A stretch of 64,000 bases of DNA from Prinsepia uniflora (lineage: Eukaryota > Streptophyta > Magnoliopsida > Rosales > Rosaceae), in NCBI GenBank assembly GCA_032719365.1, contig CM064867.1, positions 40,511,651 to 40,575,650 of the forward strand, in the 5' to 3' direction. Below, in pieces: positions 1 to 11,257 of the stretch. The notes under the pieces were generated by a model that saw only the letters and a program-made list of their open reading frames with translations, had not been told where the DNA came from and did no database searches. Position 1 is the first letter of the stretch; every line of letters begins with the position of its first letter. Position numbers and translations under genes: made by a program.

Positions 1-1312
1 GATCGTGAAAACCGTGAGAAAAAGAGTTGAAACGATGAACGGAGGAACTTGGAACCGTGAGGTTGAATTTTTGGTTTCCTGTTTTTAAGCCTAGAACATG
101 GGATTTAAGGCACTGCGTGAGCTCATGGAAGTCTTGTGATCATTTTGGGGCGAAAACCAGAGGTTTTGGGACGCAGAAACGAGGTAGCACAAACTTGAAA
201 CCTATAGTCGATGTGCGTGGATTCGAACTAGGCCATCGAGGTGAGTTCCCCCCATTTTCGGTTCATAGATCTCTTTTTGGTGTTATTTAGATGAATTTTG
301 GGCTTTGAAATGTGAGAAAAGGTGTTAAAATGATGATTTTCTATCCAAGCCGAACTCGCGGGTTGGGATGACCCGGTTGCAGACAATCGAGTCTGGCGCG
401 AGGTTGGAGACGATGAACAGTGGTTAGGCGCGTGGCTTCCACGTACAGCCATTTCAGATGGGGCGTGGCTTCCACGCGCAGCCACTTCAGATGGCGTGTG
501 GGGGTGATTTTCGAAGTGGTTTCAACATGGTTTTTAATGTATTCGATGTTACGAAACTAAAGGTACAATTTTTGGGGCGATCGGATATTGTCTAGGGGCA
601 ATTTTGACTGTCCGAATGTTAAGGGTCAGTTTTAATATGTTTAAAATTCTAGGAAAATTATGGGATTGATATAGGAATTAATTAGGATGATTGTGATTTT
701 GATAGGAATTGAGATTCTCAGACTTTACAGAAAAGCGTGTGGTTCGGTTTGGTCACTCGAAAGGTACGTGTGAGTGGACTTTGTTTTCTGTAAACCCTAT
801 GTATGCCTATTTATGTGTTTTAAATAGGTTTCATTGTGCCATTATTGATATTTGGGTGATTGGGATTATTATATGATTTTAAAAAATTTATGAATATTTT
901 ATTATTATTATATTGCACGATTTACGAGAGGTTTCATAAGTCATATTTTTCGAATATCATTTAATTGTGGACTTGAGTTGAATAAGTATGATTATGGTGT
1001 GTGATTTTGGTAGTGTTGGATCAATTGGGTTTTATATGGATTTCTTGGGGATTTGATGAATTTACGGAAATCCCAATTTGACATGTTTTGCGAGGAAATT
1101 GAGTTTGTCCTACTCCGGGTCATTACTAAGTTTGGGAAACGACTTTGTGTACATTACGATATATTTATATGATTTTGGTGATGATTTATGTTTGGTATTT
1201 TTATATGATTTTATTGAATATTTTAATGGTTCGTTTAACGAGGTTTGATGGAGTTATGGTTTTGGGGCTTAGGCCCGTGATATTGGATGATGGTGAGTTA
1301 CTGTTGATGTGG
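1..1312 (+). repeat. Ty3/gypsy-type LTR fragment, truncated at both ends
   Basis: This is non-coding sequence that matches the middle of the long LTRs elsewhere in the window. It has the CGCG-box region near 427-490 and the conserved GTGAGTGGAC at 770-779, in the same order and spacing as the complete LTRs. It also has the phrase in which 'gggctt' precedes 'ggcccg' (about 1266-1280) that recurs in other copies. Neither the TGTAACG start nor a TGTCA/TGACA end is present, so the left part lies outside the window and the right part was lost where hAT sequence begins. The right boundary is approximate (within about 20 bp). No real gene is seen. Confidence 0.75.
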
Positions 1313-1437
1313 ATTTGTAGTTCCTCAGTATTTGAGACATTTAAGATGATTTGTGATGATTATAGTGTGAATCAATATTATTTCATAGCTCTTGTGCTCG
1401 ATCCCTGTCATAAATTGGACGATGTAGAGGATTTGTT

Positions 1438-1468
<31 letters not shown>

Positions 1469-2111
1469 GGTGGGGGTGGTGGAGTGGGTATTTGAGGAAG
1501 ATAATGTCAAGGTTATATATGCTATTTCTAGATTGAAGATTCTATTGACTAGTCTTCATATACACTATGAAGATGGTGAGATTGGGGGTTCTGCAAGAGA
1601 GGACAATGTTAGTGGCAGTTCCTCTACAGTAGCAAAGGAGATGATGGGTTTGTAGATCGATACGAATCTTATAAAAAGGAGGATTAGGAGGAAGGCAAAG
1701 AATGAAATTATTTGTAATGATTTGGTTAGATATATATTAGTTCCTTTAAAAAATATTGAGGATTCAAAGTTTGATCATTTGGGTTGGTGGAAGATGATCG
1801 GCGTATCCAAATATCCAATTTTGTCGCGGGTTGCACACAATGTTCTAGGCATACCCACTTCAACAATAGCTTCAGAGTCATACTTTAGCACAAGTGGAAG
1901 GGTAATTAATTCGAATAGGAGTTCGTTGATCCCCGAACTTTTTGAGGCATTGATATGTACTCAAAATTGGCTTTTGAGTATTTATGTGGTATTGTATTTG
2001 GAGTCGAGTGTTGAAGAAGTGGAGTGTTATCATGCTCTTGCCCAAGGTAATTGTTGTATATTTTTATTATTTTTAATATATTTATTTTTTATTAATTGTG
2101 AATTTACGTAG
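1313..2111 (+). pseudogene. hAT-superfamily transposase, C-terminal remnant
   Basis: In plant hAT (Ac/Tam3-type) transposases this part carries the end of the RNase-H-like core and the C-terminal dimerisation domain. Translation of about 1316-1447 gives a segment with ALVLDPCHKLDDVED, which resembles the family's 'VAVVLDPRYKL' block. A frame change occurs at the T/G homopolymer (1436-1470). A second frame runs through an in-frame stop at 1653-1655 into the dimerisation domain (about 1750-1971), with the hallmarks GWWK, YPILSRVA, IPTSTIASES, FSTSGRV and LICTQNWL. The catalytic N-terminal part is absent. With a frameshift, a stop and no N-terminus it cannot encode active transposase. Its 3' flank is split from it by the LTR at 2138-5096. 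Confidence 0.88.
1436..1470 (+). repeat. poly-T/poly-G homopolymer tract
   Basis: Twelve T are followed directly by 23 G (1448-1470) inside the hAT remnant. The tract sits exactly where the transposase reading frame changes, so its length probably caused the frameshift. The run length may also be unreliable in the assembly. Confidence 0.9.
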
Positions 2112-2137
2112 ATAATTATCTTTTCTTGTGTCTTATA

Positions 2138-5096
2138 TGTTCAACGACCCGTCCCGGAAGTTGGGATTAGCGAAGTGATTAGTGATGGATTACCTGAGTT
2201 ACTCGGTGGTTAGTTGGTTACTTTTGGATGTTAGCGCAGAATGACGATTTTGCTCCTGGTTTGGGCCAAAAGTTAACTTTTAGTTCGGGCGGTCAATTGG
2301 GCATTTACCGATGACTGTGACATCGTTCGGGATGTTACGAATCCGTAGACAGGTGGCACGCCCGATTCCGACATCCGAGGAGGAAGTTATGATGTTCAGA
2401 AGGTTGAGGGTACTTTCATAATTTGGGTAAAAGAAGGGGAAAAGTTGACTTTTTGCACGACAAGATTTTTACACGTAGACCGAGGACCGTTAGGTAGATC
2501 TCGTTGTCCTGAGTTCAACGACATGTGGCATGCTTTCATCGGACGTAGGACGAGTGAGTTACGGGTCTAGAACGGCGAAGGGAAAAATGGTAATTTGGAC
2601 TCACAAGGGGCATTTTTGTCTTTTTGGTGCCTTGGGATTTGTGCAAAGGAGATGAGGACAAGTATGCAGTGTGTGATTGGATATTTTGAGATGGGACCAT
2701 GGGATTGTGGACACGTGGGGTATGTGTAGTGGGTTCTAGGTTGCACAGGCAAAATTACTTAGCCGTGTGTGTGTGTTAGTCGTGTTCGGAGAGGGAGAAA
2801 TAGAGAGTGAGATTGAGGGATAAATGGATCGGGTTGCAGTGTGTTTGTGTGTTCTGGTGATCAAGAGAGTGAACAGAGACTGAGTGAGAGCTGGTGAGTG
2901 GTTCTGAGTGGAACTAGGGTGAGGGAACCTGTGTGTGTGTGAGTGTGAGTTTCTCAGAAAAACAGAGAGGGAGTTTGGTGGTGGTGTTGCTGTGTTGTGA
3001 TCAAACCCGTGAATTGAACCCGTGGTGGTGTCGAGAGGCCTGAGGGGAGTCGAGTAGGCACGACGGAGCTCAGCGTGGCGGCCGGGAGGCAGGTAATTTT
3101 TCTTCTTCCTCTATATGCTCTGTTTTGACATTTTGATTCAAACGTTAAGTCGTGGCGTTTGGGGTCGAGTCGAGGTGTTTGGTGAGTGCTAGTCGACTCA
3201 GTAGGTTCCTAGGGAGCTTCTGGTTGTGAAGCCGTGATGGGGGGAAGCCCTGGTGGCCGGGAGCTGAGACAGGGGATTTGGACGGGTTGCTGTGTCGAGC
3301 TTGGGAGGTAGGTTAGAGGTCGTGGTGTTGTGTTTTGAGTAGGGGGATAGCTTGCTTGGATGAGGACGAAGCTATTGGTGGAAAAAGGGACGGAAATGGA
3401 TGGTGGATGGCGGAGAACCGGTCATGCCGGTTCAGACCGGTCTGACCATCGAAGAAGACAATGAATAGTGCTCTGGGTGCAGGCGCGTGAGGCCCACGCG
3501 CAGCCACTATGGGCGCCCGGTGGCGGCACGTGGGGGCTGTTCTGGGGAAGTGTCCAACATAGTTTTTGGTCTAATCGTTGTAACGAATCTTTTGGGACAA
3601 GTTTTGGGACAATCGAACACTGGATCGGGTTAGTTCTAAGTGGTCGAAGGTTTAGGGTTCCGTTTAGTTACGTTTTAAGTTCGGGGAAAATTGGGGAAAA
3701 TTAGGAGAAACTTCGTGGACATGTTAGTGACTCGTTTTGGTGACTGTGGACAGGTTCGGGTAAGCCGAGGATAGTGGAATGGTCGGAAACAGTGGATATG
3801 CGCGCGTATCGAGGCGACGTCTGAATGGTCTGTGAGTGGACTTTGTTTTCTAACTCTTGATTCATGCATATATGTTTTATTATGTTTTCTATACGTGATT
3901 CTATGATTTGATTTCTGATCTTGATGGTTTACGGTTTTGCGCATTTTTCGAGGTATTTACGGAATTTTCACGTTTTATGAGGTTTCGATTGCTCTTATGA
4001 TTTGACGATAGTTTTAATGATTTGACTTCGGGTTTTGAAATATGATTTGATTTCAAGGTTTTGAAATGGATTTCGGAAAAGTGATTTTTGGCTTGGAGCC
4101 CTGTTCTTGTGACTTCGGAAATGATGTTTTGGATTTGGTTTTGAGGTTTGGAAAGGAAGTCTAGATTTGGGTTCGGGACAGTGGTTCCGGATGCTAGCTT
4201 ACGGAATCATTGTTGCGAATTGGGAAAAGGATTTTCCTGTGGTTTTCACTGCTACTTGGAAAAATGGTTTTGGGTTTAAAGACCCAGAAAAGAAAAGAGA
4301 AAAATCTACTGGATCTGGTTTTGAGTTTAAAGAATCGGATTGATTTACGGGGGGAGGGCCCTGGACTGATGGTTTTGAGTTTAAAGACTCGGTATGGTTT
4401 TGAGTTTAAAGACTGGGATATGATACCCCGCGAAGCCTGTGATTATGTTTTGAGTTTAAAGACTTGGATATCCCGGGAAGGCCTGGTTATTGTGCATTGT
4501 GTTTTGAGTTTAAAGACTCGGGCGCACATGAGATCCAGTAAACTTGTATGATTGATGTTTCTCACCGGTTTTATGATGTTTTGGGTAGTGGCCCGGATGA
4601 AGTGGATTTGACGAGTTTTGGGACTGAGTTCCCGGATTTGAGATTGAATTGTGATTTGAGGCTGAGGCCTGGATGATACGGGTTTTCAAATGGTTTCGTG
4701 GATAGTTTTTTTATTTAAGTGGTTTCATAACGTAAATTGATATGCATGCATTGGTTTTTGCATGGAGGGTAAAAATGTAATTGTTTTATTGAACTGTTTC
4801 CAAAATCATACTTTATTTTTGTCCACTCACAGTCTTTTCGTGTTTTCTATACCCTCCAGGTTGTTGCGGCGGGGGCTGTCGGTCGAGAGAGATGGAGACA
4901 TCACACGCACGATCCACAGTAGATTCGGCACACTCTGGGAAGTCCGGAAGCTTCGATACGGTTGGTTTGAGAATCCCTTGTCCGACTTACGTGTCACATA
5001 GAGGTTGGACGTCAGTTTAGCCTTCGTGTCATACGTAAGTTAGACGGGAGCGGGATTTAGCCCTTAATCCCGGGGGATTAGGGGTGCGTCCTGACA
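2138..5096 (+). mobile_element. Solo LTR, about 2.96 kb, chromovirus-like family, inserted in hAT remnant
   Basis: It begins TGTTCAACGACCCGTCCCGG, a variant of the TGTAACGACCCG start of its relatives, and ends GTCCTGACA. No primer-binding site follows and no second LTR is nearby, so it is a solo LTR. In order it contains the ACGT-rich block (about 2309-2350), the CGCG-box inverted repeat (about 3482-3530), GTGAGTGGAC (3832-3841), six GAGTTTAAAGAC-type repeats (about 4270-4520), a TGCATGCAT box (about 4741-4752), GTCCACTCAC (4821-4830) and a CCTCCAG (end 4859). The flanking five bases are TTATA and TAGAA, so no clean target-site duplication is visible and the left end has probably mutated. It separates the hAT tail from hAT-like 3' sequence. 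Confidence 0.85.
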
Positions 5097-5361
5097 TAGA
5101 AATGGTAAATTGTCGTGCTGAGCTACCTCAAAAGTCTAATCCTTAACACTTCCTGCCTTGCTGTTTTTTTTTTCATGATATTTTCTATTATTTTGTTCAC
5201 TTGGATGATTTGGTTTTGTAACCTTGCTAGTTTTATTGTTTGTAATCGACTTTCTCTATTGGATTTTGATGCTCTGGTGATTTTACTATTTGTAATGGAC
5301 ATTCTATGTTGGATTTTGATTCCTTAATGATTTCATTGTTTGTAATGGACATTAATTAAGC
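5097..5361 (+). other. Probable hAT 3' flank, left part
   Basis: This T-rich non-coding stretch has a loosely repeated 'tgtaatggacatt' phrase (about 5290-5355) that continues on the other side of the Cassandra at 6095-6140. It lies downstream of the hAT transposase remnant once the solo LTR is discounted, so I take it as hAT 3' untranslated sequence. The short open frames here resemble no protein I know. Confidence 0.45.
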
Positions 5362-5693
5362 TGTAAGACCCGTATGCTGGAGGGAACGGTGAACAATCCC
5401 ACATTCCTGCGAGGGGGAATGGTCTGGGAAGGGAATGGTGGTGTGCCTTAAAGGTGTAGGCACACACCTATCTAGCATGAGGCCTTTTGGGAGCTCAGTG
5501 GCTTTGGGGGGGGATTGGAACCCCAAAGTTAAGCGAGTTGAGGCTGGTGCAATTCCATGATGGGTGACCCCCTGGGAAGTTGCACCGTGAGCTCCCGAAA
5601 ACAAAACCGTGAGGGCAAGGGCAAGGAGGCCCAAAGCGGACAATATCATGCTAGATGAGTCGGGACCTGACAGAGGAGGGTCGGGTCCTGACA
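5362..5693 (+). repeat. Cassandra LTR1
   Basis: The 5' LTR of the complete Cassandra. It starts TGTAAGACCCG, ends GGGTCCTGACA, and lies 3 bp before the primer-binding site. It carries the 5S-like boxes at 5517-5590 and a tail reading AAAGCGGACAATATCATGCT. Confidence 0.93.
5517..5590 (+). ncRNA. 5S-rRNA-like domain in Cassandra LTR1
   Basis: This part resembles the internal promoter half of plant 5S rRNA. An A-box-like AGTTAAGCG begins at 5527, the intermediate element GATGGG at 5559, and a C-box-like TGGGTGACCCCCTGGGAAGT runs 5561-5580. The A-box to GATGGG distance is exactly 32 nt, as in plant 5S rRNA. The upstream GGAACCCCAAAG corresponds to 5S AGAACTCCGC. The 5' third of 5S is too diverged to align by eye, so this is not a functional 5S gene. 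Cassandra 5S regions are known to be able to recruit RNA polymerase III; activity here is inferred only. Confidence 0.8.
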
Positions 5694-5696
5694 ATT

Positions 5697-5708
5697 TGGT
5701 ATCAGAGC
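5697..5708 (+). other. Primer-binding site (tRNA-iMet) of Cassandra
   Basis: TGGTATCAGAGC matches the initiator tRNA-Met 3' end complement used by most plant LTR retrotransposons. It lies 3 bp after LTR1. Confidence 0.93.
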
Positions 5709-5764
5709 CAGACCCCGACCGGGAAGTGTGCCAGCGAGGACGCTGGGCCCTAAGGGGGGTGGAT

Positions 5765-6094
5765 TGTAAGACCCGTATCCTGGAGGGTACGGTGAACAAT
5801 CCCACATTCCTGCGAGGGGGAATGGTCTGGGAAGGGAATGGTGGTGTGCCTTAAAGGTGTAGGCACACACCTATCTAGCATGAGGCCTTTTGTGAGCTCA
5901 GTGGCTTGGGGGGGATTGGAACCCCAAAGTTAAGCGAGTTGAAGCTGGTGCAATTCCATGATGGGTGACCCCCTGGGAAGTTGCACCGTGAGCTCCCGAA
6001 AACAAAACCGTGAGGGAAAGGGCAAGGAGGCCCAAAGCGGACAATATCATGCTAGATGAGTCGGGACCTGACAGAGGAGGGTCGGGTCCTGACA
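5765..6094 (+). repeat. Cassandra LTR2
   Basis: The 3' LTR of the complete Cassandra. It follows the purine tract directly and ends CCTGACA before the right-hand TAAGC. It carries a second 5S-like domain at about 5918-5990 with the same box order and spacing. Confidence 0.93.
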
Positions 6095-6342
6095 TAAGCT
6101 GTAATGGACATTGTTTAGGTTGTAATGGACATTGATTGGTCAATAAATATTGATTACTACATAAAAAAAACCAGTTTTCAGAGAAAATCGAACCAGTTCG
6201 ACCGAACTGGTTAGCCCAATTTGAACCGAAAAAGGTCAGTTTTATCCGAAATCGAACCGAACCAAACCAAACATTTTGATTTTGGTCCTAGTCAATTTTT
6301 CAAGGAAAAACCAAATCGAACCGAAAAACGGATTAACAGGGC
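6095..6342 (+). other. Probable hAT 3' flank, right part, with possible element end
   Basis: It continues the 'tgtaatggacatt' phrase broken by Cassandra and then becomes rich in GAACC/CCGAA words (about 6180-6330), a composition common in the subterminal regions of plant hAT elements. A candidate terminus ends with CAGGGCTA near 6335-6342, next to a switch into unrelated LTR sequence. The matching 5' end lies outside the window or is lost, so the 8-bp duplication expected of hAT cannot be tested. Confidence 0.4.
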
Positions 6343-6919
6343 TAACGCATAAACAATCATGGAACCTACAGAGTCCAGCTCCATCGGAACGTGTGGAGTC
6401 CAACACCAACGACGTCCGAGGTCGTATCTGAGAACCTTTGGAATCCAACTCTGGAATAGCAATCCAATCGCATGAGGATGACTATATTGGAAAAAAAAAG
6501 TTTGCAAAAATACAATTTAACTTGTTTTTGAAATACCCACAAAAGCCCAAAATAGTTGTAAGCCAGGCAAGAGCCCAAAATCTGGTTTTTTTCCAAAATC
6601 CAAAATAACTTGTGTCCAGAAAATAACATCCCGAATATATATTCTAAAACCATGAAATTATTCAAAAAGGATTTAGAATAATATATTCAATCCATTGCAA
6701 ACTATACCATGCAATAAAACCATAGAAATATATAAATATCCATGCAAGTCCAATTTATAAACAAACAGTCCACTCATAGTTTGACTGGTAGCTCACTCTT
6801 AAGCTATGCGCTCCTCAGAAGTCCCTGGACCATCCTGGCCCATCAAAGTAATAACCGAGGATCATTATCAATACATATAACCTTGTATATAAACCCCGTA
6901 TAAACCCCAGGATGGTATA
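6343..6919 (-). repeat. LTR fragment, same family as the LTR at 58114-60222
   Basis: Recognised by similarity to 58727-59260: both have 'gagtccaactccatcgga'-type sequence, the phrase 'gcatgaggatgactatat' and the same order of T/A-rich blocks, and both end near a 'ggtaca/ggtata' junction. It is non-coding. It is cut on the right by a plus-strand LTR start at 6920 and on the left by the probable hAT end. Confidence 0.7.
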
Positions 6920-7820
<901 letters not shown>

Positions 7821-10163
7821 TAACACGGCTCATCCCAATCCCCCCCCCCCCCCCCTCTCGTGATTACACGGGATGAGCCATGCTCCCATCTAACCCACGT
7901 GCGACACGAAGGCCATACACCTATCTAACCCCCATTTAACAAGGGATACCCAGGCTGACAGCCCAAACGTCTTCTAGAGCGTGCAGGAACAGTCGTGTGG
8001 AGAGTGTGATGTCTCGGTCTCATCAGTAGCCCGCATCCACTATCAACATGAAGGGAATTAAAAACCAGCAAAGCTATGAGTGGATGAAAATAAATAATTT
8101 AAGAAAATTCATTTCACAAGAAAAGAAATTTATGCCCTTCACGTAAAAACAATGCATGCATTCGCAAACCATCTCATCTCTAATATAATAAAAATGTGTA
8201 TGAAACTAAAAGAATTTCCTTCCTCAAATCTGTGGGGCCTTAGCCCAAACCATAACCAAAACCAAGTCTGAGAACTCAGCCCAAAACCGTAAATCCAAAT
8301 CATGTGGGCCATTACCCAAAACATTTGAAAAACAATATGGAAACAATAATGATATCACATAAATCCAAACACACATCAATGAATCGAACCTGCTGGATCA
8401 CATATCAATGAGTCTTTAAACTCAATAGCATATCAGGCCTCCCGGGTAACGAGTCTTTAAACTCACAAGTCTTTAAACTCACAAGTCTTTAAACTCAAAT
8501 AATACCGAGCCCCCCACAGGTCAATCAACGAGACTTTAAATTCACGAGTCTTTTAAACTAAAATAACATATCGGCCCCCCTAGGCAATTAATGAACGAGT
8601 CTTTAAACTCAAGGGTCTTTAAACCCCAAAACATAGCATCGGATCCAGCAAATCCAATTTAAAACCATTCATGTTTCAAATCACAAACCAAATCCAGAAA
8701 TCCAAGTTATCAATTCCAAATCCACTTAAAGTCTTTGAATTCAAAATCACATTTTAAATCCAGAACCATGCCATCAAAACCATTATTAAAACACAACACA
8801 AAACCATATCCTAGAAAAACGTGTAAATACAAAAATCACCTCGAAATACGTGCAAATATGTAAATCACAAATACCACAATCATAATCATAGAAATCACAT
8901 ATATAAAACATATAAAACAGTTATGCATGCATTATAGTTTGAAAACAAAGTCTATTCACGGACCGTCTTAACTGCCGCCTCGATACATGCACCGTAAACC
9001 TTTCCGACCACATCACCATCACTGGAACCTCTGGACCTGTCCAAACCATACCCGAGGGTCACTAACTACTACAAAACCTAACATTAAATCCCCCAATTTT
9101 TCGGCATTTTTAAACGTATTTAAAATAGACCCTAAACCTTCGAACACCCAGAACTACCCCAAAACGGTGTTCGATCAATTCAAAACCTGTCCCAAAATGT
9201 TCGTTACATCGAAAGGATGAAAACACATGTTAACCATGCCTCGAGAATCGGGCTCACGCGCCATCCAAAAGCACTGCGCGTGAAATCTACGAGTCGGAAT
9301 GGTGTCATCATCAACCTCGCGTCGAATCTGGTTCAATGGTTTTTCGGGTCAAACAAAGTGGAGAACCGACCCACCCAGTTCTCCGCCAATTCTAACCCAA
9401 ATTTGATCCCATTTGTTCCTATCTCATCGTCTAAGTTTATAGAATCGATCTATGGACTCAAAATTGTGAAGTCAAGCCTAGATTATACCTGTACGAGCAA
9501 GAACAGTAACCCTGAGCTTAAACCCAGTTTCCGACCAACTCTGATCACGTCATCCTTCCATTCCAAGCTCTCTGTGCTCGCCTCACCTCCAGGGACCTCT
9601 TACAACCAGTCAAATCGATCAACAACCAACAAAAACCAAGTTTCCAACTTTGAACTAAAACTTGGGCTCACGGGTTTTTGTTTACCTCGCCGTCGCGATC
9701 ACCGTCGTGGCCATCGTCATGGTCGTCTCAGTCCCCTCTCCAACTTCCGTTCACAAGTCACAATCCAGGGATGAAGATCGGAGGTGTTTGTATGGGTGTG
9801 GTTTCACAGGTTCGAGAGTTTTCACGGGTTTGGGAACAAAACCGTGCAACCAAGTAAACATATATCACATACCATTATAATTATCTTAAGTTAGGCGGTG
9901 GACATGGTTCCAAAAGATAAGGGACATGTTTCCCTGCCCAATTTGCCAAATTCAAATGCACGATGAAAAGACCAAAATGCCCTTGCACCAAAAATTACCA
10001 AATTGCCCCTACGTCGTTTAGACCCCTAACTTTCCCGTCGAACGTTGGAATCAGACGTGCCACCTGTCTGCGGACTCGTGACGTCCCGACCTACGTCATG
10101 GTCATTGGTCAAAGTCCATTTGATCGCTCGAATCAAAAGTCAACATTTTGCCCAAATCTAGGG
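7821..10163 (-). repeat. Minus-strand LTR, lacking its first ~100 bp
   Basis: Read on the minus strand it ends with a mutated TGTTA terminus at 7821 and has a 16-C tract (7840-7855) where relatives have a short G run. It carries at least eight copies of the GAGTCTTTAAACTC repeat (about 8410-8630), the partner boxes near 8073 and 8951 (both slightly mutated), a degenerate CGCG region (about 9240-9290) and the ACGT block (about 10070-10110). The sequence stops matching at about 10163, before the TGTAACG start. Open frames in the 9-10 kb part, one of 185 codons, run against the LTR and resemble no known protein. Confidence 0.75.
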
Positions 10164-11257
10164 TAAGCTTTTTGGTTTTAGTGAATTTATATTTGAAATT
10201 TATTTCTTTGTTTGCTTCCTTCCAACCAGCTTTTGATTGATTACTTTAATTTGAACTAACATTGTTTAAATCAATAGGTATTGAGTTATTGGGTTATTGT
10301 TATTGATGGAATGGTGTGTTGAGATTACCATTATTGATGGATTAGTATTGCTATTGAGTTGTTATGGATTAGTGTTATTATGCATTAATTTCAGACATTT
10401 TTCCTGTCTTTTCTAATGCTAGTTTCATTTTTTATGTACGATATATGATATCCAGGTAAACAAAAGGAATGTTATATACAAAAGCAGTTGGATGAGGTTC
10501 GAAGTGAATGGGCAGATCATGTCATAGGGTGGGCTTGACATCTTAGGTGCTTTTGTTGATTATCTAGTATAATTTGATTTTTAACTTAACATGAACATGA
10601 TATATGAGTTGCACATGATACATTATATGAACAATTTCACTTGGTATTGATGTATTAGATTTATAACTATATTTAGTAGTATGAAATTGTAAGCACATTT
10701 TTATTTAATTAGTGACATGAATCAACAGTTACTTTTGCAAAGCAACAATGCATATTTATGTAATTATTAATGTCTTTAATTTCAATCCTTTAAATTCGGT
10801 CAATATGTAAAAAGAGATGTCTAATACACAAAAAGCTTACAAAAAATTATAAAAAATCGATGTTGGTAGTTCATAACGACATCAGTTTGGACAAAAAATT
10901 GAAGTGTATGCTATAAAAACTGCATCAATATTTTGTAATATCTGAAGTCTTATGGAAAAATTAACATCACATTGTTATTAAATACTGAAGTCATAATAAT
11001 AATATAACATCGGGTTCTATGTTGAGACTGATGCAATTAAGTACAAAAGACATTGGTTGTAAAGAAGAGACTGATGCCATTGCCCACATAAGATATCAGA
11101 AGTCAACACTTTTAGTCTAATTGAAAGGATTATAGACATCAGATATTACAAAAAATCGATGTTGTAAGTGGAATTCACTTCGGTGCAAAACCGAAGTCTA
11201 TTCCTATAGAAACAACATTGACTCCCAATACCTCGGTTCTAACCCCCAATAGACTTC
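10164..11257. other. Degenerate repeat, possibly CACTA-derived
   Basis: Non-coding and AT-rich. Its right part (about 10850-11250) repeats short words such as ATCGATGTTG, CGACATCAG and TTCGG in both orientations, which recalls the subterminal arrays of plant CACTA (En/Spm) elements. A short frame at about 10476-10540 (QLDEVRSEWADHV) could be a scrap of an element protein, but I cannot name it. No CACTA/TAGTG termini were found, so the assignment is weak. Confidence 0.3.

Larger units (their letters stand above)
5362..6094 (+). mobile_element. Cassandra TRIM, complete, with target-site duplication
   Basis: TRIMs are tiny non-autonomous LTR retrotransposons that depend on proteins made elsewhere. 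LTR1 is 5362-5693 (332 bp) and LTR2 is 5765-6094 (330 bp); both start TGTAAGACCCG and end CCTGACA. The whole interior is 71 bp: the primer-binding site TGGTATCAGAGC (5697-5708, complementary to initiator tRNA-Met), a short spacer, and the purine tract AAGGGGGGTGGAT (5752-5764). The element is flanked by a perfect 5-bp duplication TAAGC (5357-5361 and 6095-6099). The LTRs contain 5S-rRNA-like promoter boxes, which identifies Cassandra. All structural parts are present and the LTRs look nearly identical, so the insertion is fairly recent. The host is the hAT 3' flank. Confidence 0.95.

Noticed and set aside
5517..5590. A genuine 5S rRNA gene
   Set aside because: Only the internal promoter half resembles 5S; the 5' third is diverged and the sequence lies within Cassandra LTRs.
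5356..5805. A 149-codon frame on the minus strand and similar frames over each Cassandra copy
   Set aside because: They run across LTR, primer site and next LTR, recur with the repeat, and resemble no known protein.
8410..8630. Regularly recurring 14-bp words that could suggest a CRISPR array
   Set aside because: The repeats are short and degenerate, the spacing is irregular, and the same words occur in many LTRs of a plant genome.
9217..9774. A 185-codon frame, the longest in the area
   Set aside because: It lies antisense in a minus-strand LTR that is non-coding in all its relatives, and has no recognisable domain.
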